In this document: positions 44,142-53,223 of the stretch, one piece after another | How positions within the stretch are numbered: the first letter of the stretch is position 1 | Layout: every line of letters begins with the position of its first letter | Notes under the pieces: model-generated | Seen by the model: only the letters and a program-made list of their open reading frames with translations | Database searches by the model: none | What the model was told of the DNA's origin: nothing | Assembly: GCA_000961655.1 (NCBI GenBank) | Contig: LADR01000047.1 | Span: forward strand, 186,001-250,000 | Reading direction: 5' to 3' | Origin: Desulfatitalea sp. BRH_c12 | GTDB lineage: Bacteria; Desulfobacterota; Desulfobacteria; Desulfobacterales; Desulfosarcinaceae | Length of the DNA stretch: 64,000 nt | Position numbers and translations under genes: made by a program

Positions 44142-45197
44142 TTATTTTGCTGCGACTTTTTCGGCATTATAGGCTTTGAGCAATTCGACCACTTTGGCAT
44201 TGGTCGGAGACCTTTTGGCAACGCCGTCCCAGATTCTGGTGCCCATTTCCTTCAATTTGGCAACATCTTCCGCGGAAAGTGTATGTACCTGGATACCGTG
44301 CTTATCCGGATTGGCAACCAACTCTTTTTCCTGCGGCCCTTCATTATCCATATACCATTTGTTCTGCAGCACGGCGCCTTCTCTGACAATCGCTTGAAGC
44401 TCGGGATTCAACTGGCTCCACGCTTTGGCAGATACGAAGATGTCGGCGGTCGGGGCTCCCAACACAGGCGGTAAAACGATGTGTTTAGCGACTTCCTTGA
44501 ATTTCATGGTATTCAGTGCAAGATAGGGAAAAATCGTTCCGTCGACGGTACCTTGCTGCAAGGCCAGGTACTGGTCTTCATTGGGCAGGGACACCGGCGC
44601 ACCGCCAAGCATTTGGACGAGACTGCCGAAAAATCCGAAGGAACGGATTTTCTTGCCCTTGAAGTCATCGAGGCTTTTGACCGGGAAGGTTGTCATGTAA
44701 CCGTAGGAGGTGCCGGCGCCGTTGTACAGCAATTCGATTTTTTTGGCGCGGTAGGCTTCCTGAATAAGTTTGAAGGCTTCGCCGTCTTTATACTCGTACC
44801 AGAATTTATTCAGATCGGCTTCATCCTCCAGACCGAAAGGCAAACCGAATTCAACCAGACCTTCGGGAACTTTGGCGGAGTTGTAGATGCCCGATGAGGC
44901 AGCCATGTCGAGAACGCCGTTGCTGACCGCATCGAAAACTTCCATTGTGCCGACGATTTCACCGGGTCCGAATAGTTTTATATCCAATTGCCCGTTGGAT
45001 TTTTCTTTGATCATTGCGCACATCTTTTGCAGAGCGGGGTGTCTGCCCGTGCTGGTGGCCCATACCGACTGAAGGCGCCAGACGATCGGCTTTTCGGCTG
45101 CCAAAGCGATATCCGCAACTCCGGTAAAGCAAATCCCCAACAATAGCGCCAGACTCCATGTCAAAACCCTTCTAAACTGTTTTTTGCTTTGCACCAT
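44142..45197 (-). CDS. dctP: TRAP transporter solute-binding protein DctP
   Basis: The 351-residue protein has a signal peptide (about 1-34, LTWSLALLLGICFTG, cut near ALAAE) and a DctP fold with VWRLQSVWATSTGRHPAL, FGFFGSLVQMLGGAPVSL and QQGTVDGTIFPYLAL. ATG 45197 has AGGAGG just upstream; the longer frame is discarded. The substrate is a carboxylate, not predictable here; the mandelate/keto-acid type of family is possible. The tandem TetR regulator is divergent. Confidence 0.94.
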   Translation of the reverse strand: MVQSKKQFRRVLTWSLALLLGICFTGVADIALAAEKPIVWRLQSVWATSTGRHPALQKMCAMIKEKSNGQLDIKLFGPGEIVGTMEVFDAVSNGVLDMAASSGIYNSAKVPEGLVEFGLPFGLEDEADLNKFWYEYKDGEAFKLIQEAYRAKKIELLYNGAGTSYGYMTTFPVKSLDDFKGKKIRSFGFFGSLVQMLGGAPVSLPNEDQYLALQQGTVDGTIFPYLALNTMKFKEVAKHIVLPPVLGAPTADIFVSAKAWSQLNPELQAIVREGAVLQNKWYMDNEGPQEKELVANPDKHGIQVHTLSAEDVAKLKEMGTRIWDGVAKRSPTNAKVVELLKAYNAEKVAAK

Positions 45198-45812
45198 CTT
45201 CGCCTCCTGATACCTATTAAAATTTGGCCGGATCTCACCGGCATTGTTGACCACGTAGCGTTCACTCTACGCGGCAAATCGCTTTTCGACCGGACACACT
45301 GACGCACATCGGCGTTCATCCCTGACCACTCGCGGCAAGATCCGCGAAAAGCGGAGCCCTTCAAACTTGATTCAGGGTACTCCCGTCCGACATCGTCCCG
45401 TCCGATACTGGCAGCGGAGCACGACAGGGGGAAAGATGAATCGGATGTTGGTATGATGTTTGTCACAGCCCTGGACATAGCCACTTCTCACTGATTCCTG
45501 CTACATTGACCGCTCATCGAATACCTGTTAGTGCGGGGGTTGAAAACCAATATTCGAATGCGATTATTAACGCAATGTTCAATCATCTTGCAAGAAAAAT
45601 AAAAGCCGTAATATTTATGAACATCATTAACCATTTGTTATCTAAAGATAAAAAAAATAGGCGGGATTATTGGTCAGTATATTGGATTGAAATTTACTGG
45701 TTTCGTGGTATGCTTTTTTAAGGATGGGCGGCCCCCTCCCATTTGCAGCTCCCATCAGCGCGGCGAAATTCAGAAATGGTCAATATACGAATTGGGTGGA
45801 AAAGGAACCGGT
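45198..45812. other. Divergent control region between dctP and the TetR-type gene
   Basis: This 615-base stretch has no credible gene. Its right half is AT-rich. Candidate operators are CGTAG-N8-CTACG (45254-45271) and the quasi-palindrome TGCG-N8-CGCA (45559-45574). No sigma54 site was found for dctP. An in-frame stretch before 45813 is the upstream part of the TetR frame without a ribosome site. Confidence 0.4.
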
Positions 45813-47033
45813 ATGATTGAATGCAGCACGAAAGATCAAATCATCAAAGCGGCCGTGGATATTATGGCCCGAAAGGGCAAGGATTCCTCGATTGTCGAAA
45901 TCGCCGCTGCTGCCGGCGTCAACGTATCGCATATTTACCACTATTTCAAAAATAAGGAAGACCTGCTCTTCCATTCGATCGGCGCGTACATAAGACCCCG
46001 CATTCCCATCTTTGAGATGAAACTTCAAGGGATTCGAGAGCCGATGAGTCTTTTGACCAAATTGATATGGGAGCAGCAACATTACCATAAAGAACACCCC
46101 AACTACGCCAAATTTTCACTTTTCGAATGCCGTTCACGCCAAAATTTCTTTCATCACGAAGCGTTTTCCTATGTTTTTTATTGGGCGCGCATAATGAAAA
46201 AAATATTGAAAGACGGTCAAAAAGAAGGAATTTTTTCGCGCGCTATCTCTGCAACCGTCGCTCGCGATACAATCCAGGGATTATTAGATATTGAAGATAT
46301 TTTGTATTTTGCGGGTCGCCAGGAAGAACCCCCCTTTAACCATTACGATGCCATTTTGGACTTGCTGCTGCCCATGATTGTCGAAGATGGTCTTGCAGAA
46401 GGGGAAAGCGGCTCGAAGTCGGAAGTCGTGATCCAATCAGCTGAGACGTTGTTTGCTGAAAAAGGATATGCCCGCTCGACGACGCTTGAGATTGCCAAAA
46501 TGTCCTGCATCGCCGAACGCACCCTCTATGACTATTTTGAAAATAAAGAAGACATTCTCTTCTCGACACTGCAATATCGCTTTAAGGGCCATATAAGGGA
46601 TTGTGCGGATATTTTTCATATCACCCGGCCGATTGGCAAACTCAGGCAATTTATTTATCATTGGTTCACCATTTACCTGCGCCAACCCCATTTTGTAAAG
46701 ACGTTCGTTTTAGATGGCATTTTCAACCCAAACTTTTATCACTCCAAAGCCTATGCTGATTTTGAAAGCTTCATGCAGGTCATCGATGACATCCTCGCAG
46801 AGGGAAAAACAGACGGCAGCATTGCAAGTCGCCTCGACAACAGACTCTTTAAAAATATGTTCCTGGGGATATTCACACAGACCATGCTAAGATGGTATTT
46901 CTCAGCTGAAAGAAGTCTTCAATTTGATATGGCGGCCTGGATTAACGAAGTCACGTTGCTGCTAACCCGTGCCGTACAAACGCGAAATCCGCCGCAGGCG
47001 CGACCACTTTCTGGCACTAGCGGTCGAGATTAA
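45813..47033 (+). CDS. Double TetR-family regulator (two repressors fused)
   Basis: The 406-residue protein is twice the usual length. It contains two TetR DNA-binding domains: residues about 6-52 (AAAAGVNVSHIYHYFKNKEDLLF) and about 203-250 (IAKMSCIAERTLYDYFENKEDILF), each followed by a helical ligand-type region. ATG 45813 has AAGGAA ten bases upstream; earlier in-frame starts lack one. It is divergent from the TRAP genes and is the likely regulator of them, so the ligand may be the transported acid. A tandem of this type could bind two half-sites as one chain. Confidence 0.88.
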   Translation: MIECSTKDQIIKAAVDIMARKGKDSSIVEIAAAAGVNVSHIYHYFKNKEDLLFHSIGAYIRPRIPIFEMKLQGIREPMSLLTKLIWEQQHYHKEHPNYAKFSLFECRSRQNFFHHEAFSYVFYWARIMKKILKDGQKEGIFSRAISATVARDTIQGLLDIEDILYFAGRQEEPPFNHYDAILDLLLPMIVEDGLAEGESGSKSEVVIQSAETLFAEKGYARSTTLEIAKMSCIAERTLYDYFENKEDILFSTLQYRFKGHIRDCADIFHITRPIGKLRQFIYHWFTIYLRQPHFVKTFVLDGIFNPNFYHSKAYADFESFMQVIDDILAEGKTDGSIASRLDNRLFKNMFLGIFTQTMLRWYFSAERSLQFDMAAWINEVTLLLTRAVQTRNPPQARPLSGTSGRD

Positions 47034-47103
47034 TCGACAATTCTACCTCTCGACGCACAGTGAGTCTGCGCCGCGCCATTTGAGAGTTAAAAGGCATGGG
47101 CGA

Positions 47104-47994
47104 TTACTGCGTAATCGGCTGTTCAACGATTCTCGGAGTCGTGCCCGACGGTGAGGTGGTACTGCCAGACGAGTTGGGCGCAGCCGGTGCAGTGGGTTGC
47201 GCTGTGGACGGTCTCTCTGCACCACGCCGGGCGAGTTGGTTTTCCAATATTCTGATTTTTGTCTGGAGAGCTTCGATCTGCGCTTTGATCGAATTTTCGA
47301 GCTTCAGATTTTCGAGCTTCAGGGCGAGGTCCAGAGCCGGTTTGTCGATCTTCTTCTGATCGATCTCCGTCATCTTTCTATCAAGCCCACTGAGTTGCTG
47401 ACCGGCCGAGGAAACGGTACGATTGAGATCATCCATCTGCTGTTTAAGCGCCTGACTGATCGCAGCCATCTGTTCGCCGGCTTGGTTGGAGGCGTCCACG
47501 ACGCCGTTGATCTGTTTGACCAGTTCAGCCTTCGTCGCATTGAACTCAGATTTGGTCGCATTGAACTCCTTGCTTCCTACAGCATTCTGGCGCATCTCTT
47601 TGAGGGCGTCATTCATTTTACCCAGTTGCACCTGGATCGCGGCGGAAGCCTGCGTGCTTTGCTCGGTCATCTTTTCCATGACCTCTTCAATCTTGGCCTG
47701 CCGTACCGACAAAGATGAAAAACGCGATTCCAGATCGCTGGAAAGCTTTCTGAATTCAATCGCGCCGATATCTTCGGTTTGGGTCACGCGCTTTTTGATA
47801 TCCAAATAGGTGATAACCAGCACGATAACGATCAGGACAGGAATCAAAATGGAAATGAGCGTTACCCGCTGACTTATTTTTTCGAGTTTCAGCTCATTGA
47901 TTTCCGGCGGAAGCGCTGATTCTTCACGATCGACAGGTTCTTTGTCCAGCCGCAATTTGAACTGGCTGATGTTGTCTTCTTCTTCGTGGTTCAT
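47104..47994 (-). CDS. Membrane-anchored coiled-coil protein, unknown function
   Basis: The 296-residue protein has a polar N-terminus, one membrane helix (about 44-62, LISILIPVLIVIVLVITYL), a long heptad-rich coiled coil (about 70-250) and a Pro/Ser/Thr-rich tail. The coil contains a short tandem (EFNATKSEFNATKAEL). No known family is recognised. ATG 47994 or 48009 are both possible. It lies between the TetR gene (convergent) and guaA (same strand). Confidence 0.75.
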   Translation of the reverse strand: MNHEEEDNISQFKLRLDKEPVDREESALPPEINELKLEKISQRVTLISILIPVLIVIVLVITYLDIKKRVTQTEDIGAIEFRKLSSDLESRFSSLSVRQAKIEEVMEKMTEQSTQASAAIQVQLGKMNDALKEMRQNAVGSKEFNATKSEFNATKAELVKQINGVVDASNQAGEQMAAISQALKQQMDDLNRTVSSAGQQLSGLDRKMTEIDQKKIDKPALDLALKLENLKLENSIKAQIEALQTKIRILENQLARRGAERPSTAQPTAPAAPNSSGSTTSPSGTTPRIVEQPITQ

Positions 47995-48069
47995 GGGGAT
48001 CCATTCCAAATGAGCACCTGATCCGGTTTTGCCGGAGTGTTGGGTGGTTGTAAAAGGACGAGTGTTTTA

Positions 48070-49599
48070 CTACTCCCACTCAATGGTGCTGGGAGGTTTT
48101 GAACTGATGTCGTAGACGACTCGGTTGACACCGTTCACTTCGTTGATGATCCGATTGGAGATGCGGCCGAGCAAGCGATGGGGCAGCTTGGCCCAGTCAG
48201 CGGTCATGGCATCCCGGCTGGTCACTGCGCGTAAGGCCACGATATCCTCATATGTGCGACTGTCTCCCATGATTCCGACGCTCTTGATCGGCAACAGCAC
48301 CGCAAACGATTGCCACACCTTGCGATAGTAGCCAGCTGCCTTGATCTCTTCGATTAATACGGCATCCACATCGCGAAGCACCTTCAATCGTTTTTCCGTA
48401 ACTGCGCCCATAATACGGATGGCCAAGCCCGGACCGGGGAAAGGTTGGCGCCAGACAAGATCCGGTTCCAATCCGAGTTGCGCGCCTAGTTTGCGCACTT
48501 CGTCTTTAAACAAGTACTGCAGCGGCTCGACCAGTTTGAGCTTCATGCGCTTGGGCAGTCCGCCCACATTGTGGTGCGATTTGATGATGGCGCTGGGGCC
48601 GCCGAAAGCCGAGCGTGATTCAATGATATCCGGGTACAAGGTCCCTTGAGCCAGGAACTCGGCCCCTTTGATCTTGCATGCTTCAGCTTCGAAAACATCC
48701 ATGAAAACCTTACCGATTATTTTGCGTTTCTTCTCCGGATCGGCTACATTGGCCAGGGCTTTCAAAAACAACTTGGCTGCATTGACAAAGCGGATATTGA
48801 TTTTTAGATGTTCTTTAAAGGTCAGTTTGAGCTTAGCGGCCTCATTTTTGCGAAGCAGCCCGTTGTCGACAAAAATGCAGGTCAGGTTTGCGCCGATGGC
48901 TTTATGAATCAGCAGGGCGGTCACGGAGGAATCCACTCCGCCGCTCAGCCCCAGGATCACTTTGCGGTCACCGACTTTTTCGCGGATTTCGGACACTGTC
49001 TGTTTCGCAAAGGCGCGCATGGTCCAGTTGCGCTTGCATCCGCATACAGTAAAAAGGAAGTTGTGCAGGATCTGCTTGCCCTTGGTGGTGTGAACCACTT
49101 CCGGGTGGAATTGAAGGCCGAAAAGTCTGCGGCTTTCATCAGCCATGGCTGCGACCGGGGTATTGTCGGTCTTGGCGGAGATGCTGAAACCGGGTGGCAG
49201 GGCTGAGATGCTGTCGCCATGGCTCATCCACACTTGGCTTTTATCGGGGATATCTTTAAAAATGTTGTCCTTGTGTTCAAGCAGCAGTTCGGCAAATCCG
49301 TATTCCCGTTTGAGGGCGCGTTGGACTTTGCCTCCCAGCGTGTCGACCATGTATTGCATGCCGTAACAGATGCCCAGAACAGGTATGCCCAATTCCAGAA
49401 TACGACTGTCGATGCGCGGACAATGCTCTTCGTAGATGCTGCAAGGGCCACCGGACAGGATAATGCCCTGCAAATTCATTTCCTGAATGCGCTCAATGGG
49501 AATGGTGGGGGGTTCGATAATGCAGTATACACCGCATTCACGAACGCGCCGGGCAATGAGTTGATTGAATTGCGAACCGAAATCGATGATCAGTATCAT
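48070..49599 (-). CDS. guaA: GMP synthase, glutamine-hydrolysing (GuaA)
   Basis: The 509-residue protein has an N-terminal glutamine amidotransferase domain with GICYGMQYM (Cys78), a PP-loop ATP domain with [11 protein letters not shown], and a C-terminal dimer domain ending PPSTIEWE. It converts XMP to GMP with glutamine and ATP. ATG 49599 gives the family start [20 protein letters not shown]; the longer frame is rejected. Confidence 0.98.
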   Translation of the reverse strand: MILIIDFGSQFNQLIARRVRECGVYCIIEPPTIPIERIQEMNLQGIILSGGPCSIYEEHCPRIDSRILELGIPVLGICYGMQYMVDTLGGKVQRALKREYGFAELLLEHKDNIFKDIPDKSQVWMSHGDSISALPPGFSISAKTDNTPVAAMADESRRLFGLQFHPEVVHTTKGKQILHNFLFTVCGCKRNWTMRAFAKQTVSEIREKVGDRKVILGLSGGVDSSVTALLIHKAIGANLTCIFVDNGLLRKNEAAKLKLTFKEHLKINIRFVNAAKLFLKALANVADPEKKRKIIGKVFMDVFEAEACKIKGAEFLAQGTLYPDIIESRSAFGGPSAIIKSHHNVGGLPKRMKLKLVEPLQYLFKDEVRKLGAQLGLEPDLVWRQPFPGPGLAIRIMGAVTEKRLKVLRDVDAVLIEEIKAAGYYRKVWQSFAVLLPIKSVGIMGDSRTYEDIVALRAVTSRDAMTADWAKLPHRLLGRISNRIINEVNGVNRVVYDISSKPPSTIEWE

Positions 49600-49757
49600 G
49601 AAGGGCCTTTTACGATTATATGCAATGAACAAAAGTAGTTAAACCGTTGCGTAATCCTCATGAATATGGTAGAGACGCCCAAAAATGTCAATCATTTTTG
49701 CACAGGTATCATTAAAGTCAGGCTTTGCGGTAATTTGCATCATACGGGTGAAGGCGA

Positions 49758-50531
49758 ATGATCGTTCAAATATACGAGATTCAAACACCGGGTGAAGCCC
49801 GGGCCATGATCGATCTGGGAGTGGATCACATCGGCAGCGTACTGGTGTCCGCCGAGCATTGGCAGGATGCGGTCATCAGGCAAACCGTTGCTACCGTGCA
49901 GGCCGCAGGGCGCAAAAGCAGCTTAATTCCCCTGTTTTGCGATCCAGACCGGATCGCGCGGGTCATTGACTTTTACCGGCCCGATATCATCCATTTCTGT
50001 GACGCACTTCCCATGGATGTCGATGGCCCGGAGATGACCGCCATCGTTGAACGTCAGAAACGGTTGCGAGACCAATTCCCCGAAATCGCCATCATGCGCT
50101 CGATTCCCATCGCCCGCTCGGCGTGGTGCGAACAGGTACCTTCACTGGCAATGGCCGAACGCCTTGAACTTTACAGTGATTGGTTTTTAACCGACACCAT
50201 CCTGCTACAAGACCAAGGCATCGGTCTCGGCGATCAGCCAGTGAATGGATTTGTCGGCATCACCGGTCAAACCTGCGATTGGGCAATCGCCCGTAGCCTG
50301 GTTCAATCCAGTCGCATTCCAGTGATTCTGGCCGGCGGCATCGGCCCCTTGAATGTCGCAGAAGGCATCCTGCAGGTGCAACCGGCCGGCGTAGACAGCT
50401 GTACACTGACCAATGCCGTCGGCGCGAGCGGCCAAACGATACGTTTTAAAAAAAATCCGGACAAAGTTGCGGCTATGGTATCCGCAGCTCGGGTGGCCGG
50501 CTCCAAAAAAGTATTATCCGCTTCGCGATAG
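49758..50531 (+). CDS. Phosphoribosylanthranilate isomerase-like barrel protein, catalytic Cys lost
   Basis: The 257-residue protein has a TrpF-like beta/alpha-barrel plan: GVDHIGSVLVS near the start, IPVILAGGIGPLNVAEGI (phosphate-binding loop) and AGVDSCTLTN near the end. The TrpF opening VKICGL, which carries the general-base Cys, reads VQIYEI here. The family is clear but TrpF activity is not likely. No other trp genes are nearby. It is divergent from guaA. Confidence 0.7.
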   Translation: MIVQIYEIQTPGEARAMIDLGVDHIGSVLVSAEHWQDAVIRQTVATVQAAGRKSSLIPLFCDPDRIARVIDFYRPDIIHFCDALPMDVDGPEMTAIVERQKRLRDQFPEIAIMRSIPIARSAWCEQVPSLAMAERLELYSDWFLTDTILLQDQGIGLGDQPVNGFVGITGQTCDWAIARSLVQSSRIPVILAGGIGPLNVAEGILQVQPAGVDSCTLTNAVGASGQTIRFKKNPDKVAAMVSAARVAGSKKVLSASR

Positions 50532-50790
50532 GGTGGCGCTGGTATACTCTCGCCAGAGCGCACAGGGTAAAACAAGATACTGAATTTATTCCCTGTGATC
50601 TCTGGGTAAATTTTAGAATTAAGAGCTCAACTTTCGGGATTGGCGTGAGGTGATCCGGGCGGGTGGTCCGCGCCACAGTCAGCCACGAGCCTCACCTGAG
50701 CGGAATGGCGTGTGGCGATTAAGACTATCCCACAGTGAGTACACGATGCTCGATTCAAAAAAAATGACACGAAATTAAGGAGATTGATAC

Positions 50791-51351
50791 ATGTTGGAAA
50801 GTGGCGATTTGCGTAAAGGTTCAAAAATCGAAATCGACGGTGAACCTTATGTCATCGTTCAGTTCGAATTCGTCAAGCCCGGGAAGGGCCAGGCGCTTTA
50901 CAAATGTAAATTGAAAAACATGATCACCGGTGCGCAATTCGATCGCACCTATCGCTCGGGCGAAAAATTCATGCCCGCCGATCTGGAAGAGGTAACCATG
51001 GAATACCTCTACTACGACGGTCAGAGCTACTGCTTCATGAACAATACGAATTACGAGCAGGAGATGTTGTCCGCCGATCAGGTCGGAGACGCCAAGAGCC
51101 TGCTCAAGGAAAACACGGTGTGTGACGTGCTGCTTTTTCAGGGCAGGGCGATCGGCATTACATTGCCCAACTTCGTTGAACTGCGCATTACCCAGGCTGA
51201 GCCTTGGGCCAAGGGGGATACGGCCGGTGGCAGCACCAAGCCGGCCACGCTGGAGACCGGTCATGTTGTGCAAGTGCCGCCTTTTGTCAATGAGGGTGAA
51301 GTCGTACGGATCGATACCCGCACCGGAGAATATGTCGAACGCGTGAAATAA
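50791..51351 (+). CDS. efp: Translation elongation factor P
   Basis: The 186-residue protein is a complete EF-P: MLESGDLRKGSKIEIDGEPY, tip loop FVKPGKGQALYK with Lys32, and C-terminal GITLPNFVELRI with DTRTGEYVERVK. EF-P relieves stalling at poly-proline. Modification enzymes are not in the window. The start has AAGGAG upstream. The 259 bases before it contain partly paired GC-rich repeats (50645-50695). Confidence 0.97.
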   Translation: MLESGDLRKGSKIEIDGEPYVIVQFEFVKPGKGQALYKCKLKNMITGAQFDRTYRSGEKFMPADLEEVTMEYLYYDGQSYCFMNNTNYEQEMLSADQVGDAKSLLKENTVCDVLLFQGRAIGITLPNFVELRITQAEPWAKGDTAGGSTKPATLETGHVVQVPPFVNEGEVVRIDTRTGEYVERVK

Positions 51352-51407
51352 GGACGGTAGGCAACGACGTACATGACGCGATCGCTTCCCATTCTTTCAG
51401 ATCGCTT

Positions 51408-51601
51408 TCACGGAGACGCAAGCACGATATCCCCATAGTAGGCAGTGGTTTTTTCCTGGGTGTTATCGGTGTCGGTCATCAGTCCGATGCCGATAACGTG
51501 CGGCGGCTGCCTGCCGAAAGCACGCTGATAATCTTCTACGATATTGCGTTGCTCCGCCAGCCATAACCGGCGGATGCATTGCCGCTGCGCACCACAATCA
51601 T
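51408..51601 (-). pseudogene. Remnant of a DUF3047 protein, frameshifted
   Basis: On the minus strand, translation from 51601 gives MIVVRSGNASAGYGW in one frame, then after a shift LAEQRNIVEDYQRAFG, HVIGIGLMTDTDNTQEK and TAYYGDIVLASP-stop in another. These are the C-terminal DUF3047 hallmarks as I recall them. A stop codon lies just before the ATG, and no N-terminal part remains. It is a broken gene end. Confidence 0.6.
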
Positions 51602-51650
51602 CTATGGATGATTGTTCACATCAAGGGAGTCGGCATAGTCACATCTTGCA

Positions 51651-52907
51651 TCAGTGGGCCGCCTGCAAGGGCATTTCAGAAGGGGCGCTCTCTATCTGGC
51701 GCACAATGTACTCTTTTATTCGATTCCCGTCCATGGAGTGAACGATCACACTGAAATCGCCCAGGATGATCTCCTCGTTAACGCTGGGAATACGGCCGAT
51801 CTGCTCGAGCACATACCCTGAAAAGGTGTCATACTCGACGGAATCGGGGATATTCATGCCGATCTTTTCATTGACCTCTTCAATATCGGTTTTACCGATT
51901 ACGCTCCACTCTTTGTTTTTGCGTTTGGTGATCAGTCGCTCTTCTTTGTCGGTTTCATCGCGAATTTCGCCGACCAGTTCTTCGAGGGCATCTTCGAGGG
52001 TAATCAGTCCGGAAACGCCACCATGTTCATCGACCACAATCGCCATATGATTTTTACGTTTTTTGAATTGCTGCATCAGTGAATCCAGCTTTTTGTGCTC
52101 TGGAACGAAATAGGGCGTTCGCATTAAATGCCGCACATCCGGCATGTCCTTGTTCTTGGCATGATAGGCCAGGACATCCTTGACGTTGAGAATCCCCACG
52201 ACATTATCGATGGTATTTTCGATAACCGGTATGCGCGTGAAGCCGGAATCGGCAATGGCCTGCAAATCCAGTGGTTCATCGGCTTCGATGACAAACATAT
52301 CCGCGCGCGGTGTCATGATTTCAGATGCATTGGTATCATCGAATTCAAAGATGCGATGGATCAGTTTCTGTTCAGCTTCCTTGATTTCGCCCTCTTCACG
52401 CACCACCTCGACAAAAGAGATCAGTTCTTCTTCGCTGATCGAGGGCACCCTTTTGATGCGTCCAGACCATTTGGGGATTAAATTCAGGATGACTACAAAA
52501 GGCATAAAAGCCAAATAAAACCAATAGATTGGGAAGATAATGACACGCGCGATCATCACATTGTTGCGCGTAGCGATCGACTTAGGAAATACCTCGCCGA
52601 ACACCAGGATCAAAAAGGTCATCGCACCGATGGCCACGCTGATCGCGTAATTGGGGAAAAGATATTGGGTCAGTTGGGTAGCCAAGATCGCTGCGGACAC
52701 GTTGACCAGATTGTTGCCGATCAAAATGGTGGCCAGCAGACGTTGCGGATCTTTTTTCATCTTACCGATCAACAGGTTGGCCTTGCCTTTTTGTTTTGCA
52801 AGAAAACCTGCTTTGCTTCGGCTGATAGAAAACAAAGCGCCTTCCGCCAACGAAAAAAAGGCTGACAAAACGAGCAGAAAAACTAAAAAAAGAACCTGTT
52901 GCGTCAT
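51651..52907 (-). CDS. CNNM/CorC-type transporter or hemolysin-family protein
   Basis: The 418-residue protein has an N-terminal DUF21 membrane domain (about 1-140; FFSLAEGALFSISRSK), two CBS domains (about 190-310; SGLITLEDALEELVGEI) and a CorC/HlyC C-domain (about 325-405; WSVIGKTDIEEVNEKIG). It may move Mg2+/Co2+. The DUF3047 remnant sits just after it on the same strand. Confidence 0.93.
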   Translation of the reverse strand: MTQQVLFLVFLLVLSAFFSLAEGALFSISRSKAGFLAKQKGKANLLIGKMKKDPQRLLATILIGNNLVNVSAAILATQLTQYLFPNYAISVAIGAMTFLILVFGEVFPKSIATRNNVMIARVIIFPIYWFYLAFMPFVVILNLIPKWSGRIKRVPSISEEELISFVEVVREEGEIKEAEQKLIHRIFEFDDTNASEIMTPRADMFVIEADEPLDLQAIADSGFTRIPVIENTIDNVVGILNVKDVLAYHAKNKDMPDVRHLMRTPYFVPEHKKLDSLMQQFKKRKNHMAIVVDEHGGVSGLITLEDALEELVGEIRDETDKEERLITKRKNKEWSVIGKTDIEEVNEKIGMNIPDSVEYDTFSGYVLEQIGRIPSVNEEIILGDFSVIVHSMDGNRIKEYIVRQIESAPSEMPLQAAH

Positions 52908-53223
52908 GATCGACCGCTTTCTGAAAAGTGGGCGCAGGTGTGCCAGGACAGGACCGAAGGGGTGAGGAAGGGTCGGTCAGTCAAACCAGAGTTATTTTTT
53001 GGGAAATGATAAGGTATAGTCCCGCCGGATAAATGGGGGTCGTCGTCCAAGACTTGCTTTTTCCTCCTGAGAAGGGCACAGTGCCCTATGTGTTATTGCA
53101 TTTAAAACGTTTCTATATCAAAGATTTCCATCTTTTCAAGTAAAAACGCGAACCGCACTCGGCTTGCCGACCGCAATATCGGCATGGTCCTATCGTTTCA
53201 TTAACCTAAACATTTTACGCCCG
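52908..53223. other. Divergent intergenic region, nothing recognised
   Basis: This lies between the CorC-type gene and the helicase fusion. It shows no conserved site. The in-frame TTG start of the helicase at 53164 falls in it but has no family support. Confidence 0.4.

Noticed and set aside
45161-45484. 107-codon minus-strand frame upstream of dctP
   Set aside because: It overlaps the dctP start in another frame and has no family match.
50645-50695. GC-rich paired repeats upstream of efp as a riboswitch
   Set aside because: Only short imperfect stems (GTGAGG/CCTCAC, GTGG/CCAC); no riboswitch consensus was recognised.
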